Positions 37,310 through 49,758 are shown, counted from the stretch's first letter. The stretch is 64,000 bases of DNA from Agrostemma githago (GCA_958450325.1 OY288251.1:12418001-12482000); one strand, 5' to 3'. A program made the numbers and translations. Notes: generated by a model from the letters alone, not told the origin.

Positions 37310-37500
37310 GGCTGTTGGGCGTGAGTTTTAGGCGCCCATGGGACCCGCTGGGCGTCGGTTTTGGGCGCCCATGTGGCCCGCTAGGCGTCAGTTTTGGGCG
37401 CCCATGGGGCCCGTTGTGCGTCAGTTTTGGGCGCCCATGAGGCCCCATAAGCGCCCAAAACCGACGCCCAGCAGGCCCCATAGGCGTCAGTTTTGGATGT
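37310..37500. repeat. GC-rich minisatellite (about 37-bp unit)
   Basis: Units of the form GGGCGCCCATG, then a variable GGCCCG(C/T) box and GGCGTC(A/G)GTTTT, repeat about four times. They are followed by an inverted partial unit (GCGCCCAAAACCGACGCCCAGC near 37452) and a last forward one. The open frames across it on both strands reflect the repeat and are not considered genes. It sits in AT-rich surroundings. Confidence 0.8.
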
Positions 37501-37859
37501 CCGGCATATTTTTCGTGTCCTTTTTTAATAATTTTTCGCACGAAAATCAACGATGGGGACGTATAAAATCGAATACGTCAAACCGTAACAACTAAAATCG
37601 AATAATTCATTGATTACTTAACCACATACTAGCTACGAGGAGATTAAACTATCAACCTAATCACAATTATAATGAAATTAATCGACCTAAATAAAATCAT
37701 TTACAAAATATAAAAATTCCCGAGCTTTATTGAGACACCTGTCTCAAAAACCGTCAAAAATTATCGAAACCGTAATCTTAAAGTAGTCGGGAAATATTAA
37801 TTAGATTAATTAAGTAAAATAATTAATATTATTAATCATAATTAAAGAAGGGCAAAAGA
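37501..37859. other. Non-coding spacer
   Basis: AT-rich; nothing recognised. Confidence 0.4.
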
Positions 37860-38330
37860 GTAAATTCACGTATAAAGCGTCGACGACGTGGCTGAAATGC
37901 CGCCGATGAAATGTAGTAGCACCATTCAAGTTAATCAAAGCTTGCAAGGTGTGGCATTGGAGCTTGGTCCTCTGATTTTCAATACCCATTCCAAAGCTTG
38001 GCTCCTTGGAATCTTGATGTGCATCCAATTCTCGAGTACCTGAATGATAGTAGTACTGTAGGAGCATCCAAAGAACAGATGCTCCCTAGTCTCAGCTTGC
38101 TGCTCGCATTAGCAGCACAGATCACTGTCAACCACCCCAAACTGATGCAATTTCACTCGTGTTAAACGCCTAGGTATACACCAACCACACCATGAACTGT
38201 TGGCCTAGGTATGCTCCACCTGCTCCATATCCATACCTGCCTCCACCAGTCCACCCTCTCCTTACACCAAAGAAGCTCATAACCTGCAGTTAAAGTATAG
38301 CCTGAACCTCCTCCAGTCTACCTCCCCTCA
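37860..38330 (-). pseudogene. LINE reverse-transcriptase 3' end (zf-RVT remnant)
   Basis: On the minus strand around 38130-37970 the translation gives DSDLCC, a stop, CEQQAETREHLFFGCSYS and then VLENWMHIKIP. This is the zinc-binding zf-RVT region (C..C.....ET.EHLFF.C..S) found at the C-terminus of plant LINE reverse transcriptases. Stops and shifts break it. No poly-A or target duplication could be identified. Confidence 0.65.
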
Positions 38331-38545
38331 CTATACTGCTGCTTACCTGGATTTTATCCTTAGCCCCGCACATCTTTCACCAGCTCCAACTAGAGTCCAT
38401 AGGAGGATAAGAGAATGAGTTTTTGTATATAGATATACGAGATATTTTTCGGTGGGTTTGTGAATGAAGGAAGGCGGTTTATATGGGATTATTATCGACG
38501 GACAAAAAAAAAGTTGGTTTAGCACACCAAAAAGTTGAGAAACGA

Positions 38546-39490
38546 CACCCCCTAGTCTCTTGGGCAAAAATTTGCAAGCCACAAAGGGAGGGAGGGCTGG
38601 GTCTGATGCAAAACACTTGCTGGAGTGTTGCAGCGGTGGGAAAATTGGCGTGGTGGGTGAGCTCTAATGCTACTAAATTGTGGGTACAATGGTTACATCA
38701 CATTTATTTAAAAGGGAATGAGTGGGATACATACTATCCAAACACTAATACCAGCTGGAGTTGGCGGAAAATCTGCAAAACAATGAGACAAGTTGAGGGT
38801 AGGCTTTGCAACAAACAATTGGAATGAGTCAGGGTCACAAGCTTACACTATAGCCAAGGCCTATGAATGGTTAAGGGAGAAAGGTACCAAAGTTAATGGG
38901 TCGCTTCTGGTATGGAACATGTGGACGGTGCCAAAACATAGAGTTCTAGCTTGGCTTCTGCAACATCATAGCCTGAACATCAAAGCCAAGCTATTTGCCT
39001 TAAATATAGTAGAGGACGGCAGATGCTGCATCTGCCAACAAGATTCTGAAACTTTTGAACACCTGTTTTGCAGGTGTGAGTATACTAGTGCTGTATTCTC
39101 TAGTATTGCGGCAAAATTCAGTATTCCTACTGATAATACTGATGTCCAGTCTTGGAGATTGAAAATAAGAGGTACAAAGTTCAGGAGAGCTATTAGCAAC
39201 AGCATCATAAATGCAGTACATTACCATATTTGGTCTCAAAGGAACATTAGCCGGCTGGAGAACAGACTAGTCTGCCCACAGGTCCTAATGCAGGTCATTT
39301 GTCAAGATATCAGGCTATACTGGAAAGACATGGATACCACTAACCTTCAGGCACACGATTTGAACTGGTTTTCTAATTTGTTCCAATTTTTCTGCTTGAT
39401 GTAACTGAAAGGGGCCTGTCCCTCTGTTCGTAGAAAAGAATGTATGATGGCACTATTTGTTGATCTTAATAATACTTACCCTTTAACAAA
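38546..39490 (+). mobile_element. 5'-truncated LINE (L1-type) copy
   Basis: It is flanked by a perfect 17-bp target duplication AAAAAGTTGAGAAACGA (38529-38545 and 39491-39507) and ends in a short A-rich tail (TTTAACAAA). Only about 945 bp of the 3' part is present, the usual outcome of incomplete target-primed reverse transcription. Confidence 0.9.
38549..39404 (+). pseudogene. LINE reverse transcriptase C-terminus with zf-RVT domain, frameshifted
   Basis: The first frame (to about 38815) reads PLVSWAKICKPQREGGLGL, then WWVSSNATKLWVQW and SWSWRKIC, the typical segment after the RT domain. A shift near 38800-38820 moves to a second frame with LVWNMWTVPKHRVLAWLL, CCICQQDSETFEHLFCRC (zf-RVT) and YHIWSQRNISRLEN, ending at 39404. 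It is an incomplete copy, so no activity is expected. Confidence 0.85.
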
Positions 39491-39507
39491 AAAAAGTTGA
39501 GAAACGA

Positions 39508-40870
39508 GTAATCAATACAGAAACTCGCGAGATTCAACACTAGAAGAGTACACCAATCAGACTTCAAAATTGTGGCAACTTCAAATCTTTTGACGCACAA
39601 ATATCCAACAGTGATTACATTCAATTTGTATCAGAAAGTAACAATATTAATACTCAAATAAAGTTCATAAAACAAGCTGATATCTGAATGCTATGATTCT
39701 ATGAACAAGTAACAAACTGATATACAGTTGCAGGTTATACTGAGCTAAAGTACTTACAAGTTGTCTGTGTCTTCGAGGCAAGATGAAACCTTAATAGTCT
39801 AGATACCATCTCTTTTGCTTCTTCAACACGGAAAAAAGAGGAATGTACTTGAAGCCAAAATGATTGAAGAAACGATTTTAAGTGAAAATGAGGGTTTTAC
39901 AATCTATCAATCAATCAATTAAATTCGAATGCGTGAACTAATTTAAAACCATCACACAACGATTCATCATTTTACAATCTATCTCAAAATGCTCGTACAT
40001 TTTGGAAATCAGGTTCAACCTCAGTCGTTTTGGAATTTACAATCACGTTTAAGTTCATTCTTTCGGTTTTAACTGAATTAATATTCTTTTGATGATGCTC
40101 ATACAGATAAAAAATAGGTGAAGATGTGGGAGAATATATGTGGGGATACTAAAGGCCTACTGCAATTATTATAAGCATAGCCACGTCCTTTTCCGAAGGA
40201 TGACAGGAACTATATATTATTGTCGGATCTGCGAATAAGAAGAAGACTAAGCTTTTTATGCTTTCTGTCCAATACTTGGCTTGTAAAATAGTGAGTAATA
40301 ATCTGTAACTTTCTGTATAATTAATAATGTAATACTTGTAATTATATATTTTGACGGTAGAAATTAGGCAAACAAGTGAATCAAGCAGTTACAATGAATG
40401 AGTCAAGCTAAGCTTCAGAGATAATTATACTTGTATGGTCGTCATGCTAAAATTCTATGGCCGATCATTAGTTACTTAGCCATTACTGGCAGTTTTTCAG
40501 AAATCAGGATTCAGGAACTAAGGGCACATACATAACACAACACAACACAACACAACAAGGTTAAAAGTCTAAACTCTACTCAACTCTAATCTAATTAAAA
40601 TCACCCGTCTTTTGCACACATACAGATGAAGGACCATATTCGAAACTTCGACTTCCTTAATCAATGTATTATAAGATGTTTTCATTTGACGAAGAACCTA
40701 ATACAGTTTTTGCTAATAGTATCTCAAAAAAAAAGAGAGATCAAGAATCATTGATTTTAGCATTATCTTATACTAGTATACTATAGTCTATTAAGCCTGT
40801 GAAGCAAGGGAAGACAGGACATTGTTTACATCAGACCTATTTTGACCGCAGGTGTCTATAGCAGTTTCCG
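39508..40870. other. Non-coding DNA
   Basis: No coding motif is seen on either strand. In particular no kinase sequence completing the truncated receptor gene could be recognised. It includes a (CACAA)n microsatellite at about 40527-40557. Confidence 0.4.
40527..40557. repeat. (CACAA)n microsatellite
   Basis: About six tandem CACAA units. Confidence 0.9.
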
Positions 40871-41409
40871 ACAAACCCAATGATGATCGGACGCAAACGT
40901 GCTTTAATGTACTGGGAAATGGGCTCGAAACTATGGATATTTAGCTTGGGCTTTTTATGGAGTACAAATTTCACAAAACCAACCTCTAAACCAGGTCCAG
41001 TGGGTCGTTTCGAGTCAAATAAGACTAATTTGGGTCGAATCCGACATCAGGGGCAAAACCGTCTTTTAGCGACCGAGTCAAACTCGGTCAAAGATATTTT
41101 CTCGAGACACGTGAGTCAGCCGTGTCACCTCACGTGACCGACTCGAGCTCAAACTCTACAAAAAAATCAGCTACACAAATATTAAACAATTCCGTTAAAG
41201 GTAGAATTCGATCTCAAGTAGGAATCCTATCCTAATACCGAATCGAGCATTCGACCGAGCATGGGATACCCGGCCGAGCAGGCTGTTTTCAGCCGGTTCC
41301 CTTTTCTTCTTTGCCAAGTAACGGAGTTCTCATTCCTCACAACTTCTTTCATTTTTTATCCCGATTGGTATTTCTTGTTGTACAAGCAAGATACCTCTCT
41401 CAACCTTCT

Positions 41410-41430
41410 TTTCCTATAAATAGGACCCTT
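41410..41430 (+). promoter_or_regulatory. TATA-like promoter motif in the solo LTR
   Basis: CCTATAAATAGGACC in an otherwise LTR-like context; likely the retroelement's own core promoter. Confidence 0.45.
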
Positions 41431-42179
41431 TGCATGCACATTAACACATGAATCATATATCATACAAGAGATACACACAATTTTCATACACATTATTCAC
41501 ACACGTTTTCATACAACGACACGTACAATTCCCGACATCCTACATTCATACACAATCCGACACACTTAGCATCGAGAAACCGATAGTGTAACCCGAGACT
41601 AACAAAAACCGGCCTATACCCGTCACCCTTACACGTCCAAACCGAACCACCAACTCACCGACATTAACCCGACGCTCCCGTGCCTTAGCCACATTCCGAC
41701 GAGCCCCGATCCGAGTTAACAAAAGCATGTAGGTTGAGGGTGTAATCAAACTCGCTTTCTCTTCTCTCCTTCTCCTTTCTCTCGTTTTCTTCTTCTTTTC
41801 GTGTCGTGTCGTCGTTGGTCGATTTTTATTTTGGGTCGTTCGTCGCATCTTTTTTATTTCTAATATCGATACTACTAAAACTATTTTCATATAACGAATA
41901 TTCTTTAAAATATGATACCGATTCTCTAATCGAACATCGTATTAAAAGAATTACATTAATCTCGTTGATGCTAAAAATCGTTACTTTTTTTACAAAATAC
42001 AACGATTCTAACGCGGAGAGCTAACATTCTTTTCTTTTCGTTCAAATTCTTTTTCAACAATTTTATAAAACCTTTTCTAAAAATCATTCCGAATATTCGA
42101 TATTGATTTCATAATTGAATATCGAATATGACGAATATCGAAAGCATAAATCGAGCATAAATTAATTCATATTTATACG

Positions 42180-42610
42180 CGATTTATCGAAACAAACGAT
42201 TTCTCGAAAGACCCGAACCGGGACAGACCTCCACGCGAGTCGCGCCCCTCCCAGGCAACTCGCGCAGAAGCCTGGATCCGCGGACCTCTTCTTCGCTTTT
42301 CTCAATTTTTCTTAAACATCGTTTTTTTCTACAAAACGTTTTCTTAAAACCTTTTTTAATCTTTTCCAAAATTATTCCGAATATTTGATATCGATTTCAT
42401 AATCGAATATCGAATATAACGAATGTCGAAAATATTGAATCGAGTACAAATTATGCGATATTTGTACGCGATTTAATAAAAACATCGATTTTCAGAAAAT
42501 CGACCTCGAAACAGGCCGGGGCGCGAGTCGCGCGCACCCCGGGCGAGTCGCGTGGAAGGCTGAAACGCGACCCGTCTTTTCTTTTTATTATCTTTTTTCA
42601 AACATCGTTT
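42180..42610. repeat. Tandem duplication with GCGAGTCGCGC words
   Basis: Two diverged units each run CGATTT(T/C)..GAAA, a GCGAGTCGCG(C) box, a spacer, a second GCGAGTCGCG or CAACTCGCGC box, then TTTTCTTAAACATCG or TTTTTCAAACATCG. They are preceded by ATCGAATAT(G/A)ACGAAT. They lie inside the solo LTR. Confidence 0.7.
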
Positions 42611-44098
42611 TTTGGACAAAACAGCGTCTTTTTAGCAATATTTCAAATCTCGATATATTTTTACATTATTCATTGCATTCATATTTTCATTCGATTTATT
42701 CAATCGTAACTAACACGTTTGTTCATCTTTTTAGCAACTCTTTTCATCTTTTGTTTTATTATACTAAAACGAACCTCGCATGCTAAAATACAACTTTGAC
42801 GTTAATTTTCATGCATTAAGCGACTTAGCAACCCATTCAATTATTCACATGCTTAGGAAAACAATGTTTGCATATCATTCATCGTTCAATTAACGCGCAT
42901 ATTCAAAAATCAAACGATATCCTAGTAGAGGCCGCTAATGTGCGGGCGGGGTTGGGTGTTCTTTGTGAACTTCTCAACACGTACCCTCACCCCTTACTCA
43001 GAACCTCGGTTTCCGGATGTCCGAAACCATTGGCAACGAGAGTCATTCAATACATGATATCCGATCAAGTCGGTATCGGTATCAAATGCTAAGAGACGAA
43101 CCCAATAAACTCTGATATCGGAAATGGGCCGTATTTTGTACACGGCCCACTACGACATAGAGTGGGTTCGAACGGGTCCGAACTCCCACAAAGTTCGGTG
43201 GCGACTCCAACTTCGATTTAAATATCAATTCGATCCATTCTCATATGGAGATTCATTCGCCTCCCCAAACGCGTCGGGGTGGACCTATGTCATGTCCACA
43301 ACTTCCAAATCCGCATCCAAGAGTATATTTGATGGCTTTAAGTCACAATGTATGACAGGTAAATCATACCCTAAATGCAAGTAAGCTAACCCTTCAGCGA
43401 TCGAGATAAGCACTTCAATTCTCTTTGATAGAGTCCACATAGCATGATCTACTGAATTATCATGGATTATTTGATCTAAAATTCCTTTCTCCATGTACTC
43501 AAGAATCAAAGCCTTCAATTTTCTGCTCTCCCAAGCATAGCCAATCACTTTGACCAAGTTTCGATGCCTCACTTTACTCAGTATTTTGAGCTCTCTATAG
43601 AAACACTTGTCTGCTTCTCTGCCACATTCCACATGATTCAGTTTTTTTATTGCGACAATTTGCCCGTCTTCTAATGTGCCCTTAAAGATGGTGCTTAAGG
43701 TGCTCCTGCCAATTACATTACTTTGACTGAAGTAATCACTCACAATTTCTATTTCCTTAGAATCAAACCTCCGAAGAGCTAGTACTTCAGCGTCACCCAT
43801 TTCAAGATTTTCTTCCCGTTTTACTCTTCTCTTTCGACTCTTATCCTTGTAGAGTAGGACGAAAAGTACAAGAAGTAAAACGACAGCAACACTGATCAGA
43901 GGTATTAGAATCAGCAGTGATTTTTTGTGAAAAGAGCCGGACAATGTCTTCTTTGTACAAGACCTGAGAAAGTTTGTCCCACAAAGTCCCTTGTTTCCTG
44001 CAAAACTGGATGCAGGAAAAGTTTGGAGGATGCTTGAACGTGGAACCTCGCCTTCCAACTGATTTTAGGAGAGGTTCAGGTTTTTCAAATTCGGTAGA

Positions 44099-44687
44099 TG
44101 ATACACATGCTACTGAAATTACTGCAGTGACAGAGAATGCTATTACTATAGCTGCAAAGAAGGCTAACACCTATGCTGCTACACTGACTGCTACACAGAA
44201 GGAGAAGCATTGCATTACTGACAAAGGTGACAACACTAAAGAAAAGGCCAAAGGACAGTCTCTAGAAGCACATAGCAGGTCACATGATCCACCAAAAGAC
44301 AGCTCACCAGTGCATTCAGCAAATGAAGGAAAAGAGTCGTTGCAAATAGTACAATACTGAAGGGGACCAACTCAGATTCAATGAATTAAATCAGCCTTGG
44401 GACAATGAATTACTAGATTGTCTTTTTCTTATTTTCCAAGCAATTAAACCATCTATACTCTATAAATAGATGCTATGATGTATTGAGAAGATTATCAATG
44501 AAATATACAATTCTTCTCTAAATTCTCTGCTCCTCCTGACATTTCTTTTTGCACTGAAACCAAGTAATCCCATCTTTAACCGGATTACTGCATTTCATGC
44601 TTTAGTAAGGCCTATCAATCATTGAACAGCCTGAATTTCATTCCTAAATAGTGTCTTTTAATCTGTCAAAAGTTAAAGAGTGTATCA
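44099..44687 (+). repeat. Chromovirus 5' LTR, 589 bp
   Basis: TGATACACATG...GTGTATCA, with the promoter-like CTATAAATAGATG at about 44460. Same length as the 3' LTR, with two substitutions noted. Confidence 0.97.
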
Positions 44688-44689
44688 TT

Positions 44690-44701
44690 TGGTATCAGAG
44701 C
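44690..44701 (+). other. Chromovirus primer-binding site
   Basis: TGGTATCAGAGC, two bases after the LTR end; complementary to the 3' end of initiator tRNA-Met in known elements. Confidence 0.9.
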
Positions 44702-44850
44702 AGTCTTTCCCCTGACCTATATAACATTCATCCACAGTAAAAATTAGAGAAAATCTCAGAAATAACCCCCCAAAAAATAGGAATATTTTTAATCCTTCTT
44801 TTATACTTCCATCCAGAAAAATCTCAAAAAACACAAAAATTGTTGCCATA

Positions 44851-47800
44851 ATGTCTGACCCTGCTCTTTCAGAGGAAGTGAGGCAGCTCAAACTGCAGAT
44901 GGAGACGCTGGTGCAAACCATTGCTACCTTGTCCTTACAGCCTGATAAGACGAGTACTAACCAGAACAACATGGTAAGATCTCCAACAATTAAATTCCCA
45001 GTATTTGATGGTAGTAATTTGGAGGACTGGCTGTTTAAATGTGTTCAGTTCTTCTCTGTGACTGAAGTAGACGAAACTGCTAAAGTAATATACGCTGCAA
45101 TGCATTTAGAAACTAAAGCTTTGGCGTGGCATCAGTCTTATCTTAAGAATAGGAATACTACCACCCCCTTAAAGTGGCAGGAGTATGAACAAGCACTTAA
45201 GGCTAGGTTTGGTAATGTTCATGAAGATCCAATGTCTGAATTGTTAATGCTCAAACAAACCAGTTCTGTCCAATCTTATCACGATGAGTTTGATGTATTA
45301 ATCAGTAAATTAAGCCTACAACCAGATTATGCTTTAAGTTGTTTCTTGACTGGTCTAAAGGAAAATATATCTGTGATGGTGAGGATGTTGAAACCAAAGA
45401 CTATTGCTGATGCTTATGGTTTGGCTAAATTACAAGAAACAGCTCTTAATTTGCAATCCAAGCCTAACTACAAAATTTTCAACCCAACTACTCCTCAAAA
45501 ACCAGCCTTATTACCCACTCCAAAAAATCATACCTTTAATCAAACTAAGCCCCCTTTCACCCCTCACAAAAACTCCACAAAAAAGCCAACCCCCAGATAT
45601 AGACCTTTCAATGCCGAAATGGAGGAGAGGAAGGCAAAAGGGTTGTCTTTCTATTGTGATGAAAAGTTCACAGCACAACATGTTTGCAAGAACAAGAGGC
45701 AACTTTTTGTGTTGGAAAATGAAGAGGAAGAAGAGGTATGTGAGGAAGAGAATGAAGTACAGGAGGAGGAAGTGACAGGACAAGTGGCACAAATCTCTGT
45801 GAATGCCTTGGCAGGAAAATCCCATTGTCAAACCATGAGGATACCTGGCCAAATTGGAAGGAAAACTCTGAGTATCCTGGTAGACTCAGGCAGTTCTCAT
45901 AACTTTATGGATGCTGGAGTAGCAAGAAGGCTAGGAGTCAAACTGGAACCTGTCAGTAGCTTTAATATATCAGTGGCAAATGGGGGAAAACTGATGTGTT
46001 CCCACATCATACCAAGGCTCAAGTGGAAGATAAGGAATGCTGAATTCCAAGCTGATTTCTATGCAATACCCTTGGGAAGTTGTGATGCAGTGTTGGGTAT
46101 TCAATGGCTTGAAACCTTGGGGACGATTACTTGGGACTTTAAGGAACTGACTATGCAGTTCACTTTTGAGGGTAAAAATCAAACCTTGAAGGGAGCACAA
46201 CCCTCGAACTTGAAGGTCCAAAAAAGAATTGGTAAAGAGGTGGAAGGAGGAGGTCAAGTAGCAGTGGTGTTACAGCAAAATCAGGAGGGAGAGTTTTTTG
46301 CCTTACAAATGTTACAGGAGGAGGTATTGCCCAGGGATGTGCAGGATCTAATAAACTGCTACCCCCAGGTATTCGAGATTCCCAAAGGACTTCCCCCTTT
46401 CAGAGATGGCCATGATCACCAAATTAACCTGAAGGAAGGGAGTGAACCTGTGAACATCAGGCCCTACAGGTATCCATTAATACAGAAGGATGTCATTGAA
46501 TCAATGACACAAGAGATGTTACAGGAGGGCACTATCAGGCATAGTACTAGCCCCTATGCTTCCCCAGTGGTGTTAGTGAAGAAAAAGGATGGTAGTTGGA
46601 GAATGTGTGTTGACTACAGGGCACTAAACAAACAGACAATCAAAGATAAATTCCCAATTCCATTAATTGAGGAGCTATTAGATGAACTTCAAGGGTCTAA
46701 ATTTTACACAAAGTTGGATCTCAGGTCTGGATTTCATCAGATTAGAATGGATCCTAAAGAAGTATACAAAACAGCCTTTAAGACACACCATGGTCACTTC
46801 GAGTACTTGGTGATGCCCTTTGGGTTAACCAATGCCCCGTCTACATTTCAGAGCCTCATGAATAGGGTTTTTCAGCCTTATTTGAGGAAGTTTGTATTAG
46901 TATTTTTTGATGACATATTAATCTATAGTGTCTCATGGGAAGAACATCTAAAACACTTGGATTTGATCTTTCAACTCATGTTACATCATCAACTCTATGC
47001 TAAGCCATCAAAATGTTGCTTTGGCACTACTAAGCTTGAATATCTTGGGCACATCATATCACAGGAGGGGGTAGCTACTGAACCATCTAAAATAATAGCT
47101 GTGATCCAATGGCCTGTACCACAAACTCTGAAACAATTAAGAGGGTTTTTAGGTTTGACGGGTTATTATAGGAGGTTTGTCAAGGGGTATGGCACCATCA
47201 GTAAACCCCTCACCAGACTCCTGAAGAAAGAAGGGTTCAAGTGGGATGAAGAAGCACAAAAAGCTTTTGAGAAACTGAAGGAAGCAATGACCACACCACC
47301 AGTCTTAGCTCTACCTAATTATGGGAAGCCCTTTGTAATTGAAACAGATGCATCAGGAGAAGGAATCGGGGCAGTTCTAATGCAAGATAAACACCCAATT
47401 GCTTACATTAGCAAAGCCTTAGCTCCAAAACATCAAGCTATGTCCATATATGAGAAGGAATTATTGGCTATTATTCATGCTATCTCCAAGTGGAGCCCTT
47501 ACCTGATGGATAGACAGTTCATAATCAGAACCGATCATCAAAGTCTCAAGTATCTTCTTGATCAGAAGATTACTACTCCGTTACAGCAGAAGTGGCTGGC
47601 TAAGCTTCTAGGCTACAACTATACCATTGAGTATAAGAAGGGAAAGGAGAACGTAGCAGCTGACTCTCTGTCAAGAATGCACACTTCTGAGTTACTTCAG
47701 CTTTATGTTAACACAATTAGCACTGATCTTTATGCACAAATACAGGAATCTTGGCAAAAAGACAAAGATATGGCGTCTGTAATCAGGGATCTCCAACAGA

Positions 47801-49431
47801 ACCCTGAATCACACAAGCACTTTGCTTGGATAGGAGATCAATTGAAAAGAAAAGGGAAGTTGGTTGTGGGAAACTTAGAGGGATTACAGCAGAAATTGAT
47901 TTCTATCATGCATGACTCTTTGCAAGCTGGTCATTCTGGAGTAGAAGCATCCTATCAAAGATTGAGACAGAAGTTCTATTGGAAGGGTATGAAGGAAGAT
48001 ATCAGAAGTTACATACAAAAATGCCCTACTTGTCAGCAATGCAAGTATGACAGGGCTGCATCTCCAGGGAAGCTTCAACCTTTAACCATTCCCAGCTCAA
48101 TTTGGACTGAAATAAGCATGGATTTCATCGATGGGCTGCCTACCTCTATGCGGAATGATTCCATAATGGTGGTCATAGACAGACTCAGTAAAGCTGCTCA
48201 CTTCATACCGTTAAAACATCCTTACACAGCCACTGAAGTTGCTCAAGCCTATTTTGATTTTGTCTACAAATTACATGGAATGCCTGAGCAGGTAGTATCT
48301 GACAGGGATCCAATCTTTATAAGCAAGTTTTGGCAAGAACTATTCTCAGTACAAGGGGTAAACCTCAATATTAGTTCAGCCTACCACCCTCAAACCGATG
48401 GACAGACTGAAGTCTTGAATAGATGCTTGGAGACCTACCTTAGGTGTTTTTGTCATGAGACTCCCTCTGACTGGTGTAAGTGGCTGCCTGCAGCAGAATT
48501 TTGGTACAGCACTTCATACCATAATTCTCTAAAGTGCACTCCTTATGAGGTAGTGTATGGACAACCACCTCCAGTACATCTACCCTACTTACCTGGAGAG
48601 AGTAAGGTGGACTCTGTGGACAGGACCCTATTAGACAGAGAAGAGGCACTAAAAGGTATAAGACTGAACCTGGCTCGCGCACAGAACAGGATGAAACAAC
48701 AAACTGATAAAAGGAGGAGTGAAAGAGAATTCAAAGAAGGGGATTTGGTCTACCTTAAGCTTTAACCTTACAGACAAACATCTGTAGAAAAGAGGGGCAA
48801 TCAGAAGTTATCAAAGAGGTACTATGGTCCATACAGAGTCATAAAAAGAATAGGTCAAGTGGCCTATAAACTAGCCTTGCCTACCACTGCCAAAATCCAT
48901 CCCACATTCCATGTCTCTATGCTGAAACAATGCTTTGGTATACCTACCGACAGTATACCGATTCCCGACCCATGACCCACTTCTGAGGAACCTGAACTCA
49001 TAATGGCAAGAAAGTCTGTAAAAAGGGGGAGAATTAATGCTACTAAAGTGCTGGTAAAATGGAAAGATTCACCAATAGAAGATGCCACCTGGGAATTCCT
49101 ATTTGATCTACAGAAGAGGTATCCTAGTTTTGATCCTTGGGGACAAGGATCCTCTGAAGGAGGGAGTATTGATACACATGCTACTGAAATTACTGCAGTG
49201 ACAGGGAATGCTATTACTATAGCTGCAAAGAAGGCTAACACCTATGCTGCTACACTGACTGCTACACAGAAGGAGAAGCATTGCATTACTGACAAAGGTG
49301 ACAACACTAAAGAAAAGGCCAAAGGACAGTCTCTAGAAGCACATAGCAGGTCACATGATCCACCAAAAGACAGCTCACCAGTGCATTCAGCAAATGAAGG
49401 AAAAGAGTCGTTGCAAATAGTACAATACTGA
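44851..49431 (+). pseudogene. Chromovirus gag-pol polyprotein with chromodomain, two stops
   Basis: The ATG at 44851 opens a frame of 1304 codons to TAA (48763-48765). The same frame continues through a second stop, TGA at 48973-48975, to 49431. Domains in order: gag (residues 1-260); a zinc-knuckle-like FYCDEKFTAQHVC (about 266-278) in which the expected first Cys is replaced by Ser; protease DSGSS (about 345); RT with CVDYRALN and FFDD (about 685); RNase H ETDASGEGIGAVL (about 830); integrase HHCC (CPTCQQC) and catalytic motifs SMDFIDGLP, VVSDRDP and HPQTDGQTE; then the linker to a chromodomain (VLVKWKDSPIEDATWE, about 49050-49095). The first stop fits CAA-to-TAA. The frame ends inside the 3' LTR. 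Confidence 0.95.
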
Positions 49432-49758
49432 AGGGGACCAACTCAGATTCAATGAATTAAATCAGCCTTGGGCCAATGAATTACTAGATTGTCTTTTTCT
49501 TATTTTCCAAGCAATTAAACCATCTATACTCTATAAATAGATGCTATGATGTATTGAGAAGATTATCAATGAAATATACAATTCTTCTCTAAATTCTCTG
49601 CTCCTCCTGACATTTCTTTTTGCACTGAAACCAAGTAATCCCATCTTTAACCGGATTACTGCATTTCATGCTTTAGTAAGGCCTATCAATCATTGAACAG
49701 CCTGAATTTCATTCCTAAATAGTGTCTTTTAATCTGTCAAAAGTTAAAGAGTGTATCA
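49170..49758 (+). repeat. Chromovirus 3' LTR, 589 bp
   Basis: Direct repeat of 44099-44687 following the purine tract. The polyprotein frame reads into it as far as 49431. Confidence 0.97.

Larger units (their letters stand above)
40880..43300 (+). repeat. Tat/Ogre-like solo LTR (left edge approximate)
   Basis: A segment of about 2.4 kb has LTR-like architecture: a promoter-like CTATAAATAGG at about 41414; two diverged copies of a unit of about 300 bp with GCGAGTCGCGC words (near 42230 and 42525); then GGTGGCGACTCCAAC and a GGGTGGACC-type end that stops at CATGTCCACA (43300). In Tat/Ogre-type elements the LTR end TGTCCACA is followed by a primer-binding site; here receptor-gene sequence follows directly, so this is a solo LTR or a deletion product. 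The left edge (TGATGATCGG at about 40881) and TSD are not secured. Confidence 0.5.
44099..49758 (+). mobile_element. Chromovirus (Ty3/Gypsy) LTR retrotransposon
   Basis: Complete element with TGATACACATG...GTGTATCA LTRs of 589 bp each and a perfect GTAGA target duplication (44094-44098 and 49759-49763) inside the LRR region of the receptor pseudogene. A primer-binding site TGGTATCAGAGC (initiator tRNA-Met type) is at 44690-44701, and a purine tract GAAGGAGGGAG lies just before the 3' LTR (about 49157-49167). I see only two LTR differences (ACAGAGAA/ACAGGGAA and GGGACAATG/GGGCCAATG), so the insertion is very recent. The C-terminal chromodomain places it among chromoviruses. It is on the strand opposite to the host gene. 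Confidence 0.97.

Noticed and set aside
37233..37595. Overlapping open frames of 63-105 codons across the GC-rich minisatellite
   Set aside because: They are Gly/Pro/Arg repeats produced by the tandem unit on both strands; no start context or domain.
40880..41137. 85-codon plus-strand frame
   Set aside because: It falls in the presumed U3 of the solo LTR and has no motif.
43974..44360. 128-codon plus-strand frame over the receptor/LTR junction
   Set aside because: It is the antisense of the receptor gene fused to the LTR-encoded end of the chromovirus frame; not a gene.
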